Below, piece by piece: positions 26,286 through 35,023 of a DNA stretch of 42,914 nt. A program made the translations under genes and the position numbers. The stretch is taken from positions 1 to 42,914 of the forward strand of contig NZ_JACYHA010000028.1 in assembly GCF_014837155.1 (NCBI RefSeq), written 5' to 3'. Source of the stretch: Litchfieldia stipae. Lineage in GTDB: Bacteria > Bacillota > Bacilli > Bacillales > Bacillaceae_L. The notes below the pieces were generated by a model. The model was given only the letters and a program-made list of their open reading frames with translations, ran no database searches and was not told where the DNA came from. Within the stretch, counting starts at the first letter, position 1. Each line of letters starts with the position of its first letter.

Positions 26286-26906
26286 GTGAAAAATAAAAAA
26301 GTATTGCTAGGATTAGCTTCATTATTGCTGGTATTCCTTTTAGCTGCATGTGCTGGTAATGATAAATCTGCTCCAAATGAAAATGCAGACTCTGAATCTG
26401 ATACCCTTGAAAATATGGATGAAAATGAAGGGGAATCAGATTCTATGGATGGAATGGATCATTCAGGTATGAATCACTCAGGTTCAGGAGAGATTCCAGA
26501 AGGTATTTTGGAGTCAGAAAATCCTACCTATCCAGTTGGTAGTAAAGTTGTTATAAATGCGGATCATATGCCAGGGATGAATGGAGCTGAAGCAACTGTT
26601 TCAGGAGCTTTTGATACTAAAGTTTATTCGGTTACATATACTCCTACAAATGGCGGTGAACCTGTAGAAAATCATAAATGGGTGGTTTACGAAGAACTTA
26701 AAAATGCTGGTGTTGAACCGTATAAACCAGGTGATGAAGTGGTTTTAAATGCAGAACATATGGAAGGAATGGATGATGCCACCTCAACCATTGACACTGC
26801 TGAACAAACAACTGTTTATATGGTGGATTATACTGATGATGAAACTGGAGAAGAAATAACAAATCATATGTGGGTCACAGAAGAAGAACTTTCACCTTTA
26901 GAATAA
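26286..26906 (+). CDS. YdhK-family (DUF1541) lipoprotein, copy 1
   Basis: An extracytoplasmic lipoprotein: from the GTG at 26286 the lipobox LAAC places the lipidated Cys at 22. A short acidic, Met/His-containing linker (MDGMDHSGMNHSG) follows. Then come two tandem DUF1541 repeats, each starting VGSKVVINADHM or PGDEVVLNAEHM and ending NHKWVVYEE or NHMWVTEEE. I prefer the GTG start because GAGAGG lies 9 nt before it; the ATG at 26277 abuts the Shine-Dalgarno. The function of YdhK is not established. The HM motifs and the copper-oxidase neighbours suggest metal binding (inference). Paralogue of the gene at 35024. Confidence 0.82.
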   Translation: MKNKKVLLGLASLLLVFLLAACAGNDKSAPNENADSESDTLENMDENEGESDSMDGMDHSGMNHSGSGEIPEGILESENPTYPVGSKVVINADHMPGMNGAEATVSGAFDTKVYSVTYTPTNGGEPVENHKWVVYEELKNAGVEPYKPGDEVVLNAEHMEGMDDATSTIDTAEQTTVYMVDYTDDETGEEITNHMWVTEEELSPLE

Positions 26907-26921
26907 GTGAATAAAAAAATA

Positions 26922-26969
26922 GCCCAACTTATTGAAAAAGTGGGCAATCACGACATTCTTTAGGTCGTG
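26922..26969 (+). terminator. paired hairpins after ydhK copy 1
   Basis: GCCCAaCTT/AAGTGGGC (26922-26930, 26938-26945) and CACGAC/GTCGTG (26949-26954, 26964-26969) follow the stop by about 15 nt. Neither has a clear T-run, so termination is possible but not certain. Confidence 0.35.
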
Positions 26970-27179
26970 TGTAACATTAGTATCAAAAAAACTACTTACC
27001 GTGATAATGAAGAATTTTTTTAAAACAAAACAAAACAACTTGATGAATTAGACAGTTAAATATTGAATTCATAATTTTGACCTGACTCTATTGCTGTAAT
27101 AAGATAATAAATACAATGGCAAGTTTAAAAGGTAAACACTATTACATCGTAAATGTCTGATAACCACTCATAGTAATGA

Positions 27180-27212
27180 TGCAGAGATTAAATAAGGGTC
27201 TCTGCACTTTTT
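27180..27212 (+). terminator. isolated terminator-like hairpin
   Basis: TGCAGAG (27180-27186) pairs with CTCTGCA (27200-27206), followed by CTTTTTG. No intact gene lies upstream, so it probably belonged to a lost transcript. From 26970 to 27400 I see no other gene. Confidence 0.35.
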
Positions 27213-27399
27213 GCGTAATCCTCAACAATCTGCAAGATTATGGAGTAACTTTTGTATTACATAGAAGACCATTACTGTGCAACAAAAGTATACATTTTCA
27301 TGTGACTTTTTGTAAGAATGTACTTAAGCTCCCTCAGTTTGATTCAATTTACTCTTAAATACTCGCTTATTCGCAGGATTCCAAATCCACATATAAGAA

Positions 27400-27660
27400 T
27401 AACGACTTTATATGGAATAAGTAATAGAAATAAGGCTACACGAAGGCATGTGGGAATAGAGGAGTGAATCATAACTCCACTTATTCCATATACTGCAAGC
27501 ATTCTACACGATGCCCCTGGAAGCTTTCCCTCCCATGTCTCTACGGGGTCTTTTGCCCTCTCGTTCCTTCCTCATGCCTATCCAAGGGGTGGAGACCGGT
27601 TTTGCTAATGGAATGAGTCTGTGCCCATGTGTTTAAGTATTCCAGTACTCCCTGCTTTCT
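27400..27660. other. unassigned palindrome-rich, GC-richer segment
   Basis: A perfect 14-bp inverted repeat (TATATGGAATAAGT at 27409-27422, complement at 27479-27492) encloses an inner GGAGT/ACTCC hairpin and a CACGAAGGCATGTG hairpin. A GC-richer stretch follows with GGAAGCTTTCC and GTCTC/GAGAC complementarities to about 27600. No coding frame is convincing. It resembles structured RNA or an element end more than a gene; I cannot assign it to a known RNA family. Confidence 0.3.
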
Positions 27661-27735
27661 TGGATATCCTATGAATAAGTAAACATTCAATAAAGCAACT
27701 TTTGATGATATATGTTCAGTTATAAGGTAATTAAC

Positions 27736-27876
27736 TTATGCTGCTAAAGGTGCCAAAGGATATACTTTTTCTGCACAATAAGGTTCATTATTTCGAGCAA
27801 TTTCTACTATATCTAATAGGAACTGAGAATGCTTATTTATTAATTCAACGAATGGAAAAAAGTAGTTTACATTCAT
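27736..27876 (-). CDS. possible 46-residue ORF or gene remnant
   Basis: Minus-strand ATG frame encoding 46 residues with a protein-like segment (HSQFLLDIVEIARNNEPYC). It has no good RBS, overlaps the edge of the spoIIP remnant by about 20 nt, and I do not recognise a family. It may be the tail of another decayed gene. Confidence 0.25.
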   Translation of the reverse strand: MNVNYFFPFVELINKHSQFLLDIVEIARNNEPYCAEKVYPLAPLAA

Positions 27877-28501
27877 CATTTACATAGTAGAGAGTCCTTT
27901 TTACCTTATTTAGAAGGTGAAACAGATCCAGACAGAGCCCATGATTCAAAGGTCAATATAACAATGGTTGGAAAGAAGCTAGGAGAAGCCTTAGAAAGTA
28001 AAGGGATAGGAGTGGAGGTTGACACTACGGATGTTGTAAAAATGCAAAATAATAGAGGATTAAACTATTACAGTTCATATAAGGTGTCTCGGGAAGTTGT
28101 TACCTCTGCTTTGGCAACAAACAAAGATTTGAATTATATATTTGATATTAATCGTGATTCTCAAAGAAAGGATGTTACAACAATTTCAATAGATGGTAAA
28201 TCTTACGCTAGGCTCTTTTTCATTATTGGTACTGATCATCATAATTATGAAAAAACTTAAATTTTGCTAAAGAGATTAATGAAGCGATAGAAGAGAAATA
28301 CTATGGTCTTTCAAGAGGTATTTTTGAAAAAGGAAAAAACCAAGGGAATGGGGTCTATAACCAAGATCTATCTTCAAATTCAATTATTATTGAAATTGGG
28401 GGAGTTGATAATACTATGGAAGAATTAGAACGGACAACTGAGGCATTAGCAGAAGTCATAAGTGAGTATTATTGGGCAGCAGAAAAAGTAATGGCACAAT
28501 A
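27855..28501 (+). pseudogene. spoIIP: spoIIP remnant (stage II sporulation protein P), C-terminal domain
   Basis: SpoIIP is the amidase/endopeptidase that degrades septal peptidoglycan during engulfment. Only its catalytic domain is left: VVYIHHLHSRESFLPYLEG, then GETDPDRAHDSKVNI, KKLGEALESKGIGV and DINRDSQRKDVTTI. The frame ends at a TAA within GAAAAAACTTAAATTTT. Restoring one A gives the expected NLNFAKEINEAIEEKYYG, followed by RGIFEKGKNQGNGVYNQDL and a C-terminal helix to the TAA at 28501. The whole N-terminal signal/membrane region is missing. This is therefore a 5'-deleted, frameshifted relic, presumably of a second spoIIP copy. Confidence 0.75.
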
Positions 28502-28570
28502 ACTTTCACTTGCTTAGTGTTATGATGAAGGGGAAATTGGGTATATACTATCTAAATTAGATAAGATACA

Positions 28571-28601
28571 AAAAATGCGGCTATATTCAGGCCGCATTTT
28601 T
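28571..28601. terminator. bidirectional terminator, spoIIP relic / multicopper oxidase
   Basis: AAAAATGCGGC (28571-28581) and GCCGCATTTTT (28591-28601) form a perfect stem with A- and T-runs on both sides, 23 nt beyond the oxidase stop. Confidence 0.85.
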
Positions 28602-28623
28602 AACTCTATATAAGACTAAGAGA

Positions 28624-30237
28624 TCACTCTGGCTTATTGTTTGCATTTGGATCTGGTGTAAAGTTTGGCTGGAATCCTTCATACTTTATGAGGTCTACCA
28701 TTCCTGCTGTTGCATGATGTAAGTCATGACAATGGAACAACCAATTCCCTGGATTATCTGCTTTAAAGGCGACCACATATTCTTCCCCAGATTTTACATT
28801 TAGTGTATCCTTTATAATCGGTGAACCTTCTAATGGCTTACCATTTTTGCTTAGAACTTGGAAGAAATGTCCATGTAAATGCATCGGGTGATCAACGCCC
28901 ATTGGAGAATTGTTTGTAAGTTTAACTTTAATTAAATCGCCTTCCTTGACAGAAAGTCCACTAATATCAGGAAAGGATTTGTCATTTATTGTCCAAACAT
29001 TTTCCATATTATTTCCGTTAAGATCCATCGAGTATTCAATGTCATACTGTTGATCTAAAGTGAATTCTCCAGCTATTGAACCACCATAATTGGTAAAATT
29101 AAAAACTGGTAAACTTTCACTTTGGTCCGATTGGTCAATCGATTCACTATTTCCTTCGTATTGAATCAATGCTTTCATTCCATCAGTTCCTTCCATATCT
29201 CCGTGACACTCAAGGTACCATTCTCCAGGATTATTTGCAGTAAATTCAATGTCATAGCGCTCACCTGGTGCAATTGAAATCAGCTGATCCTTGATTACCT
29301 CTGGTTCGTTTAACTCCTGCCCATCAATAGCTACAACTTTAAATTCATGACCATGAAGGTGCATATTGTGGGACATATAGCCGACATTCGCTAGTCGTAA
29401 ACGAACGGTTTCTCCTTCTTTAACTTTTAAAGGTTCAATTGCATCTCCACTTTTTCCATTGATCGTAAAAATGTCATAAATTGACATGTCATGACCCATA
29501 CCTTCACTATGTTCTTGATCTTCTGAATCACTTGAACCCATTTCATTATGATCCATTCCGTCCATGTCACTGCTCATATTGCTATGGTCCATTCCATCCA
29601 TACCGCCACTCATAGATTCAGCATCTTCTGAGTTACTTATCCATTCATCTAACATAAGAGTAAAATCTCTATCATATGTTGCTTCCTTAGGTTCTACAAT
29701 AAAAGAACCATAGAGACCTTTATCCATTTGATTAACCGCCTCTTGATGTGTATGGTACATATAGGTACCAGGGTGAGTGGCTATGAATTCATACGTAAAC
29801 GTCTCACCAGGCTGAACCGCATTTTGTGTGACACCTGGAATTCCGTCCATTTCATTTGGTAAAGGAATTCCGTGCCAGTGAATGGTAACAGGATCGGATA
29901 GTTCATTTTTTAAATGAATCTTTACCTTTTCACCTTCCTTGACACGAATCTGCGACCCAGGAACAGAACCGTTGAAAGTCCAAGCATTTATAGTTACTTC
30001 ATTATTTATTTGATGAGACACTTCTTTCGCTACAATGTTGATTTCATTACCTGTTAACGTTTCAATAGATGTCGTTTCAAATCCCTCTTTTGGTTCTTCT
30101 GATTCAATTTCTTCACCTATATTTTCTTGATCCATATCCCCATGTTCCTTACTGTTCATTTCTCCACTTTGGTTTGAGGAACATGCAGTTAGGATGAACA
30201 GGGTAGCTGCCAAAATTAACGTTAATTTTAGTTTCAT
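28624..30237 (-). CDS. multicopper oxidase lipoprotein
   Basis: An extracytoplasmic laccase-like oxidase of 537 residues anchored through Cys19 (LTAC lipobox). The four copper-ligand clusters are complete: HWHG (120-123), YHTH (161-164), HPMHLHGH (450-457) and HCH-x3-H-x4-M with C503, H508 and M513. The first cupredoxin domain is followed by a Met/His/Asp-rich loop (about 205-250: MDGMDHSNM, MDGMDHNEM), typical of copper-tolerance oxidases that bind Cu(I). The likely role is oxidising Cu(I), or another metal, outside the membrane. GGAGGGAAA precedes the ATG. Monocistronic, with a 15-bp palindrome just upstream of the RBS. Confidence 0.92.
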   Translation of the reverse strand: MKLKLTLILAATLFILTACSSNQSGEMNSKEHGDMDQENIGEEIESEEPKEGFETTSIETLTGNEINIVAKEVSHQINNEVTINAWTFNGSVPGSQIRVKEGEKVKIHLKNELSDPVTIHWHGIPLPNEMDGIPGVTQNAVQPGETFTYEFIATHPGTYMYHTHQEAVNQMDKGLYGSFIVEPKEATYDRDFTLMLDEWISNSEDAESMSGGMDGMDHSNMSSDMDGMDHNEMGSSDSEDQEHSEGMGHDMSIYDIFTINGKSGDAIEPLKVKEGETVRLRLANVGYMSHNMHLHGHEFKVVAIDGQELNEPEVIKDQLISIAPGERYDIEFTANNPGEWYLECHGDMEGTDGMKALIQYEGNSESIDQSDQSESLPVFNFTNYGGSIAGEFTLDQQYDIEYSMDLNGNNMENVWTINDKSFPDISGLSVKEGDLIKVKLTNNSPMGVDHPMHLHGHFFQVLSKNGKPLEGSPIIKDTLNVKSGEEYVVAFKADNPGNWLFHCHDLHHATAGMVDLIKYEGFQPNFTPDPNANNKPE

Positions 30238-30256
30238 TAGTTTCCCTCCTACTAGT

Positions 30257-30271
30257 TTATCAAGTTGATAA
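30257..30271. promoter_or_regulatory. perfect 15-bp palindrome before the multicopper oxidase gene
   Basis: TTATCAAGTTGATAA is symmetric around its central base. It lies 19-33 nt upstream of the oxidase start and just before its RBS, where an operator could block initiation. The regulator is unknown; it does not match the GC-rich CsoR site I know. Confidence 0.4.
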
Positions 30272-30555
30272 TAATAAATAATTTTGCAGAAATAATGGAG
30301 TTTTTATAAAAAGTAACATGCTGTTTTTGTTATCGTACTGATTTTAAAAATCGGTTAAGTTTAAACTCTACATGTTCTATTAGATACTTCTCATGGTCTT
30401 TCTAATTTCTATAAATTCAGTTTGAGTTACAACCAAAAGTAATATTTTAATAGTAATATGTGCAGGTTTAATGGATTTTCACACAATATTACTAAGTTGA
30501 CTCTTTTTAAATTAAAAGCTATGTTAAAGAATAATGTTGTTTTTATCAATAAAAC
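30272..30555. other. intergenic stretch, nothing recognised
   Basis: AT-rich non-coding DNA between the oxidase promoter region and the hydrolase terminator. I see no coding frame, RNA gene or clear repeat. Confidence 0.4.
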
Positions 30556-30581
30556 AGGGAACCCCTTAATTGGAGTTCCCT
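30556..30581 (-). terminator. terminator of the alpha/beta hydrolase gene
   Basis: AGGGAAC (30556-30562) and GTTCCCT (30575-30581) form a stem 16 nt beyond the hydrolase stop. Read on the minus strand it is followed by GTTTTATT. Confidence 0.65.
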
Positions 30582-30597
30582 ATTTCTATGTAAAAGT

Positions 30598-31314
30598 CTA
30601 GTCACGGTTTGTTCTAGATAAGAATTCTTTTAGTATTTCATTGTATATTTGTGGCTGTTCGGAATGAACTAAATGCGAAGCAAAAGGAATGATTGAAACG
30701 TGAATTAGTTTATTTGTTTCAGGATAAATAATAGCACCCTTAGTTTCATTTATATTTCCTTCACCAACCATAAATAATGTAGGCATCCCTAAACCTACTA
30801 AGTTTGATGTTTCTTCAAAAGGATAAGAATCTTCTTTTCTTGCCATATGTATAAATTCTTTCCATCCCTCACCGTGTAGCTGATTAAAGTAGTTTTTCAT
30901 ATTCTCATTCTCAAGGATGTAAGATTGTCGTTCATATTCGTTTTTTTGAATTTCTGACCAATTAGAAGGTTTTTCTGGCAAAACCCCTGAAATAGTCAAT
31001 GTTTTTACTTTGTCGGGAAATTTTTTTGCAAAGAATAACCCTACAAGAGCACCGAGTGAGCATCCCACTATATGAGCAGATGGGATCCCAAGGTAACGTA
31101 AAGTTTCGCCCAAGTCATTGGCAGATTCCAAATAATAGTTTGAAACATCATTTGATTTAGATTTACCGTGTCCCCTTAAGTCAGGAAGAATTACTTTATG
31201 GGTTGTTTGGAAGTAATCTCTTTGTTCTTCAAAATCAGTCATTCCAGTTTGTAAACCTGAATGCAGGAAGATTATTGGTTCTCCATCCCCAAAAATATCT
31301 GTGTGTAATATCAT
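30598..31314 (-). CDS. alpha/beta hydrolase
   Basis: 238 residues, soluble, with a full alpha/beta-hydrolase layout. The oxyanion segment is IIFLHSGLQTG. LPDLRGHGKSK marks strand 4. The nucleophile elbow GCSLGALVG has its Ser near residue 86. The catalytic His near 218 is in SHLVHSEQP. The HSG in place of HGG and the cap of about 55 residues are common in this broad family. Substrate cannot be inferred. AAAGGGGGA precedes the ATG. The IS1595-type element lies directly upstream, so its original promoter may have been replaced. Confidence 0.8.
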   Translation of the reverse strand: MILHTDIFGDGEPIIFLHSGLQTGMTDFEEQRDYFQTTHKVILPDLRGHGKSKSNDVSNYYLESANDLGETLRYLGIPSAHIVGCSLGALVGLFFAKKFPDKVKTLTISGVLPEKPSNWSEIQKNEYERQSYILENENMKNYFNQLHGEGWKEFIHMARKEDSYPFEETSNLVGLGMPTLFMVGEGNINETKGAIIYPETNKLIHVSIIPFASHLVHSEQPQIYNEILKEFLSRTNRD

Positions 31315-31357
31315 TCATTTTCCCCCTTTTTCTATATCTTCGCTTCATCAATTTCCT

Positions 31358-32398
31358 CTATTTGGAAAATCCTGATAATCTAAGTTTATCATAGGTCGCA
31401 TCAGTTGAGAACAAGCAGCTCTCAACAATCATCTTACTTATCGTTGTGTCGTCATTTCGATGTCTGATTTGGTCTAGAAATTGAAACCAACTCAAATAAT
31501 GGTCGAGGTACTTTGTTGCCACTCCATTAAACCGATTTATCCAGCCCTTTAAACGACTGTGATAACTATTCACATTTTGAATGTGATAAACCCCTCTTAC
31601 ACGTTCCTTGCCATCTGATTTAAATCTATAATGTTCAAGTCCTTTTTCCTTTGCATAAGTCATAAATGCCCGCCAAGCATCTGTACAAAGAACATTGGTA
31701 GGAGACAATTTTGAACCGATAGCTTCGTCCAACTTTTCTTTTACAATCCGACCCTGACCAACAACTTTCGAGTATGTTGCCTTCTGGCGGTCTCTTGCAA
31801 CAAGAACACAAACTTGTTCTTTACTAATGCCTCGTTTCGAAGATGAACCACCACGTTTACGTGCTTTTCGACCTTCCACCTTGCGTTTCCCTTTTTCCGA
31901 GTATAGAAAATAAGTCTCGTCCATTTCCACGATACCCTCGAATTGGTCAAAGTCCATCTGTTTTATGGCTGAAAGGAGCTTGTGTCTCCAGTAGAACAAA
32001 GTTACATAGTGAACTCCTAAGAGTTCTGCCGATTTACGAAGTGAGTAACCCTCTATCATACACTGAACGAACTCTAACCACTTGTGAGGAAGGTGAGTAC
32101 CGTGAAGAGGAGTATTCGTTACATCAGTAAATGTTTTCCCACAATCTTTGCAGCGGTATCGTTGACGTTCCAAAGTGCGAGTACCCATTTTCACATTATA
32201 TTTACCAAAACGAACTGCGTTATTGGAATGGCAATGAGGACAAGTAAATCCATCCTTATGCTTCCGCTCTGAAACCTCTTTAAATACAGGCTCACTCGCA
32301 GTATAGGAAGCTAAGGATTTAGCAAAAAACTCTTTCAAACGGTATTGGTCTGCTGTACTTAATTTTTGGATTTCTATGATGATGTCCTTCAATGCCAT
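31358..32398 (-). CDS. IS1595-family (ISXO2-like) transposase
   Basis: 346 residues. The N-terminal zinc ribbon is CPHCHSNNAVRFGKYN followed by CKDCGKTF. Next comes a helix-turn-helix region (GYSLRKSAELLGVHYVTLFYW). The ISXO2-like DDE/N catalytic domain follows: EGIVEMDETYF, LCTDAWRAF, and INSYHSRLKGWINRFNGVATKYL-type sequence near 272-295. Length and architecture fit a complete IS1595 transposase. I could not recognise convincing terminal inverted repeats; GGAA-beginning sequences occur near 31370 and, inverted, near 32450. It sits between the hydrolase and a beta-propeller lipoprotein gene. Confidence 0.85.
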   Translation of the reverse strand: MALKDIIIEIQKLSTADQYRLKEFFAKSLASYTASEPVFKEVSERKHKDGFTCPHCHSNNAVRFGKYNVKMGTRTLERQRYRCKDCGKTFTDVTNTPLHGTHLPHKWLEFVQCMIEGYSLRKSAELLGVHYVTLFYWRHKLLSAIKQMDFDQFEGIVEMDETYFLYSEKGKRKVEGRKARKRGGSSSKRGISKEQVCVLVARDRQKATYSKVVGQGRIVKEKLDEAIGSKLSPTNVLCTDAWRAFMTYAKEKGLEHYRFKSDGKERVRGVYHIQNVNSYHSRLKGWINRFNGVATKYLDHYLSWFQFLDQIRHRNDDTTISKMIVESCLFSTDATYDKLRLSGFSK

Positions 32399-32570
32399 TC
32401 TTTAACAACTCGCTCTCGCTTTTTTATCTATTATAGAACAACTGTTCCTAACGTTCAAATATCAACATAGATATTTAACATAGCTAAATTAAAAGTGTAG
32501 TTCATCACATATTTGTCAATGGATAGGTTCTTATAATAGCGATAGATTCAAAAAAAGGAGGAAGTAATTC

Positions 32571-33725
32571 ATGAAAAAAACATCTTTAAGTTTAATTTCT
32601 ATGTTGATAGCTGGTGCAATCATAGCTGGTTGTAATTCTGAAACCGATCAAAGTTCAACCAATGTTGTAAAGGGTAATGAGAAGACACAGACATCTGAGG
32701 TACTTTCAGAGACTGTTGTTTCAGAGGAAGATAACATTAACTATTATTTTACTGCAAATGAAGGTGGGAGTATTTCGAAAATCAATGCATCTACAGATGA
32801 GGTAGAAAACACAATTGAAGTAGATGGTGTTGTACACAATGTACAGGTTTCTCCAGATGGGAAAATGCTTGGTGCAACTGTGATTCCTGGGGGCGGGGAC
32901 TCTCATGATGATACACATGGTGATGATACACATGGTGATGATTCACATCAAGAAGATTCACACGGTGATTCACATAGTGAAGGGGCAATAGGGCAAGCAC
33001 TATTCTTCGATATCGAGACAAATGAACTCTTACGCACAGTTGAAGTAGGAAACCATCCAGCTCACTTTGTTTTTACAGAGGATGGGAAATACGCGGTTGT
33101 AACAAATGCTGAAGATAATAACGTTTCAGTAATTGAAATGGAGAGTTTATCCGTTACTCATACAATTGAAACTGGTAAGGGTCCGCATGGTCTTCGAATT
33201 TCGGCTGATAGTAAAAAGGCCTATGTTGCAAATATGAATGAAGATACGATTAGTGTCATTGATCTCGAAACGATGAAAGAAGAGAGAAAAATTACAGTTG
33301 GTTCTACACCAGTAACAACGGCTATTACATCGGATGGAAAAACACTTGTCACAACATTACATGTTGAAAATATGCTTGCGATTATAGACTTAGAAACAGA
33401 TCAAGTCGAAACAGTAGAAGTTGGAAAAGGTCCTGCACAGGTTTATATTGATGGAAATAATCAATATGCATATGTTGCTAACCAAGGAACAGCTGAAGTA
33501 CCTTCTAGTTCGGTAAATGTAGTGGACTTAGATTCTTTGACAGTAACAGCAACAATTGAAACAGGTAAAGGTGCTCATGGAGTTGTCATAAGTTCCGATA
33601 ATAAACGTCTTTATGTAACAAATATGTTCGAAAATACAGTGACGGTAATTGATATTGAACGAAATGAAGCAATCAATACCTTTGAAGTAGGGGAGATTCC
33701 GAACGGTATAAGTATTATGAAGTAA
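32571..33725 (+). CDS. YVTN beta-propeller lipoprotein with His/Asp-rich insert
   Basis: 384 residues; lipobox IAGC places the lipidated Cys at 21. From residue about 58 onwards come repeated propeller blades of about 42 residues with the YVTN-type pattern (YVANMNEDTISVIDLETM, YVTNMFENTVTVIDIERN). One loop between the first blades is replaced by a repeat-rich insert of about 30 residues, residues about 107-138, made of DDTHGDD and DSHGDSH units, with at least seven histidines, a clear candidate metal-binding loop. It resembles YncE-type surface proteins. AAAGGAGGAAGTAATTC precedes the ATG. Probably a binding or scaffold protein rather than an enzyme (inference). Confidence 0.82.
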   Translation: MKKTSLSLISMLIAGAIIAGCNSETDQSSTNVVKGNEKTQTSEVLSETVVSEEDNINYYFTANEGGSISKINASTDEVENTIEVDGVVHNVQVSPDGKMLGATVIPGGGDSHDDTHGDDTHGDDSHQEDSHGDSHSEGAIGQALFFDIETNELLRTVEVGNHPAHFVFTEDGKYAVVTNAEDNNVSVIEMESLSVTHTIETGKGPHGLRISADSKKAYVANMNEDTISVIDLETMKEERKITVGSTPVTTAITSDGKTLVTTLHVENMLAIIDLETDQVETVEVGKGPAQVYIDGNNQYAYVANQGTAEVPSSSVNVVDLDSLTVTATIETGKGAHGVVISSDNKRLYVTNMFENTVTVIDIERNEAINTFEVGEIPNGISIMK

Positions 33726-33841
33726 TGTGATAGCGATGTTATGAATTCCTTAAATGGAAAAGGTTTTTGAGTTCCTGCAGTCAGATTTTGTAAACCTATT
33801 TTAGCTGCTTTTTATCAAGAGAAGAAGAATCCTAATTAAAA

Positions 33842-33866
33842 ACAGCCGGTATAGATACTGGCTGTC
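33842..33866. terminator. terminator between propeller lipoprotein and cupredoxin genes
   Basis: ACAGCCGGTAT (33842-33852) pairs with ATACTGGCTGT (33854-33864) with one wobble. A's precede and T's follow, so it can serve both converging genes. Confidence 0.65.
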
Positions 33867-33899
33867 TTTAAAATATATTGACTGAAATCGCTAATGTTG

Positions 33900-34814
33900 T
33901 TATCCCTCTACAACCAACTGGCCAATCATCCCTCTTTCTGAATGACCAGGAACTGTGCAATAGAAGGTATAAATTCCCTGTTTTAAAGGAGTAAATGTCA
34001 ACTCACCTTCAGAATTTGATGGAGTGTGTAGATGAATTTCTCCTTGGTTATGTTTATCATGGGAATGACTATCACTTTCTGAAAGGTTGTTAAAAGGCAA
34101 TTCCTTAATCACGATAGCATGGTCAATGGAGTCCCTATTTTTTAAGATTAAAGTGATTGGTTTATTTTCTTTCATTATTATTTTAGAAGGGGCATAGGAG
34201 AAGGTTGATTCACTTACATGTAATGTAATTTCTTCTTCATGCTGTGAACTTGAATCTCCATGACTATGGTTCAAGTTTGTTGAAGTTAAATCATTGTTCA
34301 GGTTGTTTCCTAAAATAAAAAAGGTGAAAATCAAAATAAATGCTGATATGGGTTTTAAATACCAACGTTTTTTTAAAATTGTATTGCTACAATCTTTTGA
34401 ACTAGGTAATATTATAAAAAGGAATAATGAGCACACCGTAAGTGTAAGTAGTATCTTTACTAGTGTATCAGCTTGATCTTTCGTTACCATTTCACCGAGC
34501 ATTGCCCCCATCATACCTCCCATTAAACCAGACATAAATCCTTCTATGGAGGGGAGCAATCCCAAACTTATTCCACAGACAATACTAGCTATTGTCCCTA
34601 CCATGATGGATAATAGTGTTGAAACATACAAATTTCCCTGTAAAAGTACACCGAATAGTACTCCAGAAGTTAATCCCACATTCATTCCGATAGTCATCGT
34701 AAGTACCATGCCTTGCATATTTCTTAATTGTTTTCTTTTTATATAGGCAAACAATCCTCCTAATAGTGTAACAATAGCAATTGATGAAATGACAAAATAG
34801 TAAAAAACAGTCAT
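33900..34814 (-). CDS. membrane-anchored cupredoxin-domain protein
   Basis: 304 residues. About five hydrophobic segments fill the first 180 residues, including a glycine/methionine-rich one (FMSGLMGGMMGAMLGEM). An extracellular His-rich linker (NLNHSHGDSSSQHEEE) comes next, and then a C-terminal cupredoxin domain (about 205-304). The type-1 copper ligands are visible: His in DHAIVIKEL, then Cys, His and Met in FYCTVPGHSERGM. A His-rich loop (SDSHSHDKHNQGEIHLH) interrupts the cupredoxin. It probably carries or senses copper at the outer membrane face next to the multicopper oxidase (inference). GGAGGGAGAC precedes the ATG. Confidence 0.82.
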   Translation of the reverse strand: MTVFYYFVISSIAIVTLLGGLFAYIKRKQLRNMQGMVLTMTIGMNVGLTSGVLFGVLLQGNLYVSTLLSIMVGTIASIVCGISLGLLPSIEGFMSGLMGGMMGAMLGEMVTKDQADTLVKILLTLTVCSLFLFIILPSSKDCSNTILKKRWYLKPISAFILIFTFFILGNNLNNDLTSTNLNHSHGDSSSQHEEEITLHVSESTFSYAPSKIIMKENKPITLILKNRDSIDHAIVIKELPFNNLSESDSHSHDKHNQGEIHLHTPSNSEGELTFTPLKQGIYTFYCTVPGHSERGMIGQLVVEG

Positions 34815-34958
34815 GATGTCTCCCTCCTTATACTTGCTAAATAATATGTTGAGGAAAGACAGGCCATGATTATTTTTTAAAATAGTTAATACTTATATAT
34901 AATAGTCATGATAATCGGTTAAAAAATAAATAGAATGATTTTCAAACAAGGTTCCTTA

Positions 34959-34987
34959 TTGGATAATTTTGTTAAACATGATAAAGT
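34959..34987 (+). promoter_or_regulatory. promoter of ydhK copy 2
   Basis: TTGGAT (34959-34964), 17-nt spacer, TAAAGT (34982-34987), giving a leader of about 30 nt before the ATG. Confidence 0.4.
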
Positions 34988-35023
34988 AATGAGGTGAAAT
35001 TACGATAATGAGGTGGAAATGTG

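Noticed and set aside
27176-27358. 60-codon plus-strand frame
   Set aside because: No RBS, it starts inside a terminator-like hairpin, and the composition looks random.
30238-30400. CsoR or CueR operator for the multicopper oxidase
   Set aside because: No GC-rich TACCC...GGGTA-type site was seen; only an unrelated AT-rich palindrome.
32721-33021. His-rich minus-strand frames
   Set aside because: They arise from the repeated GATGATACACATGGT-like DNA that encodes the Asp/His loop on the plus strand.
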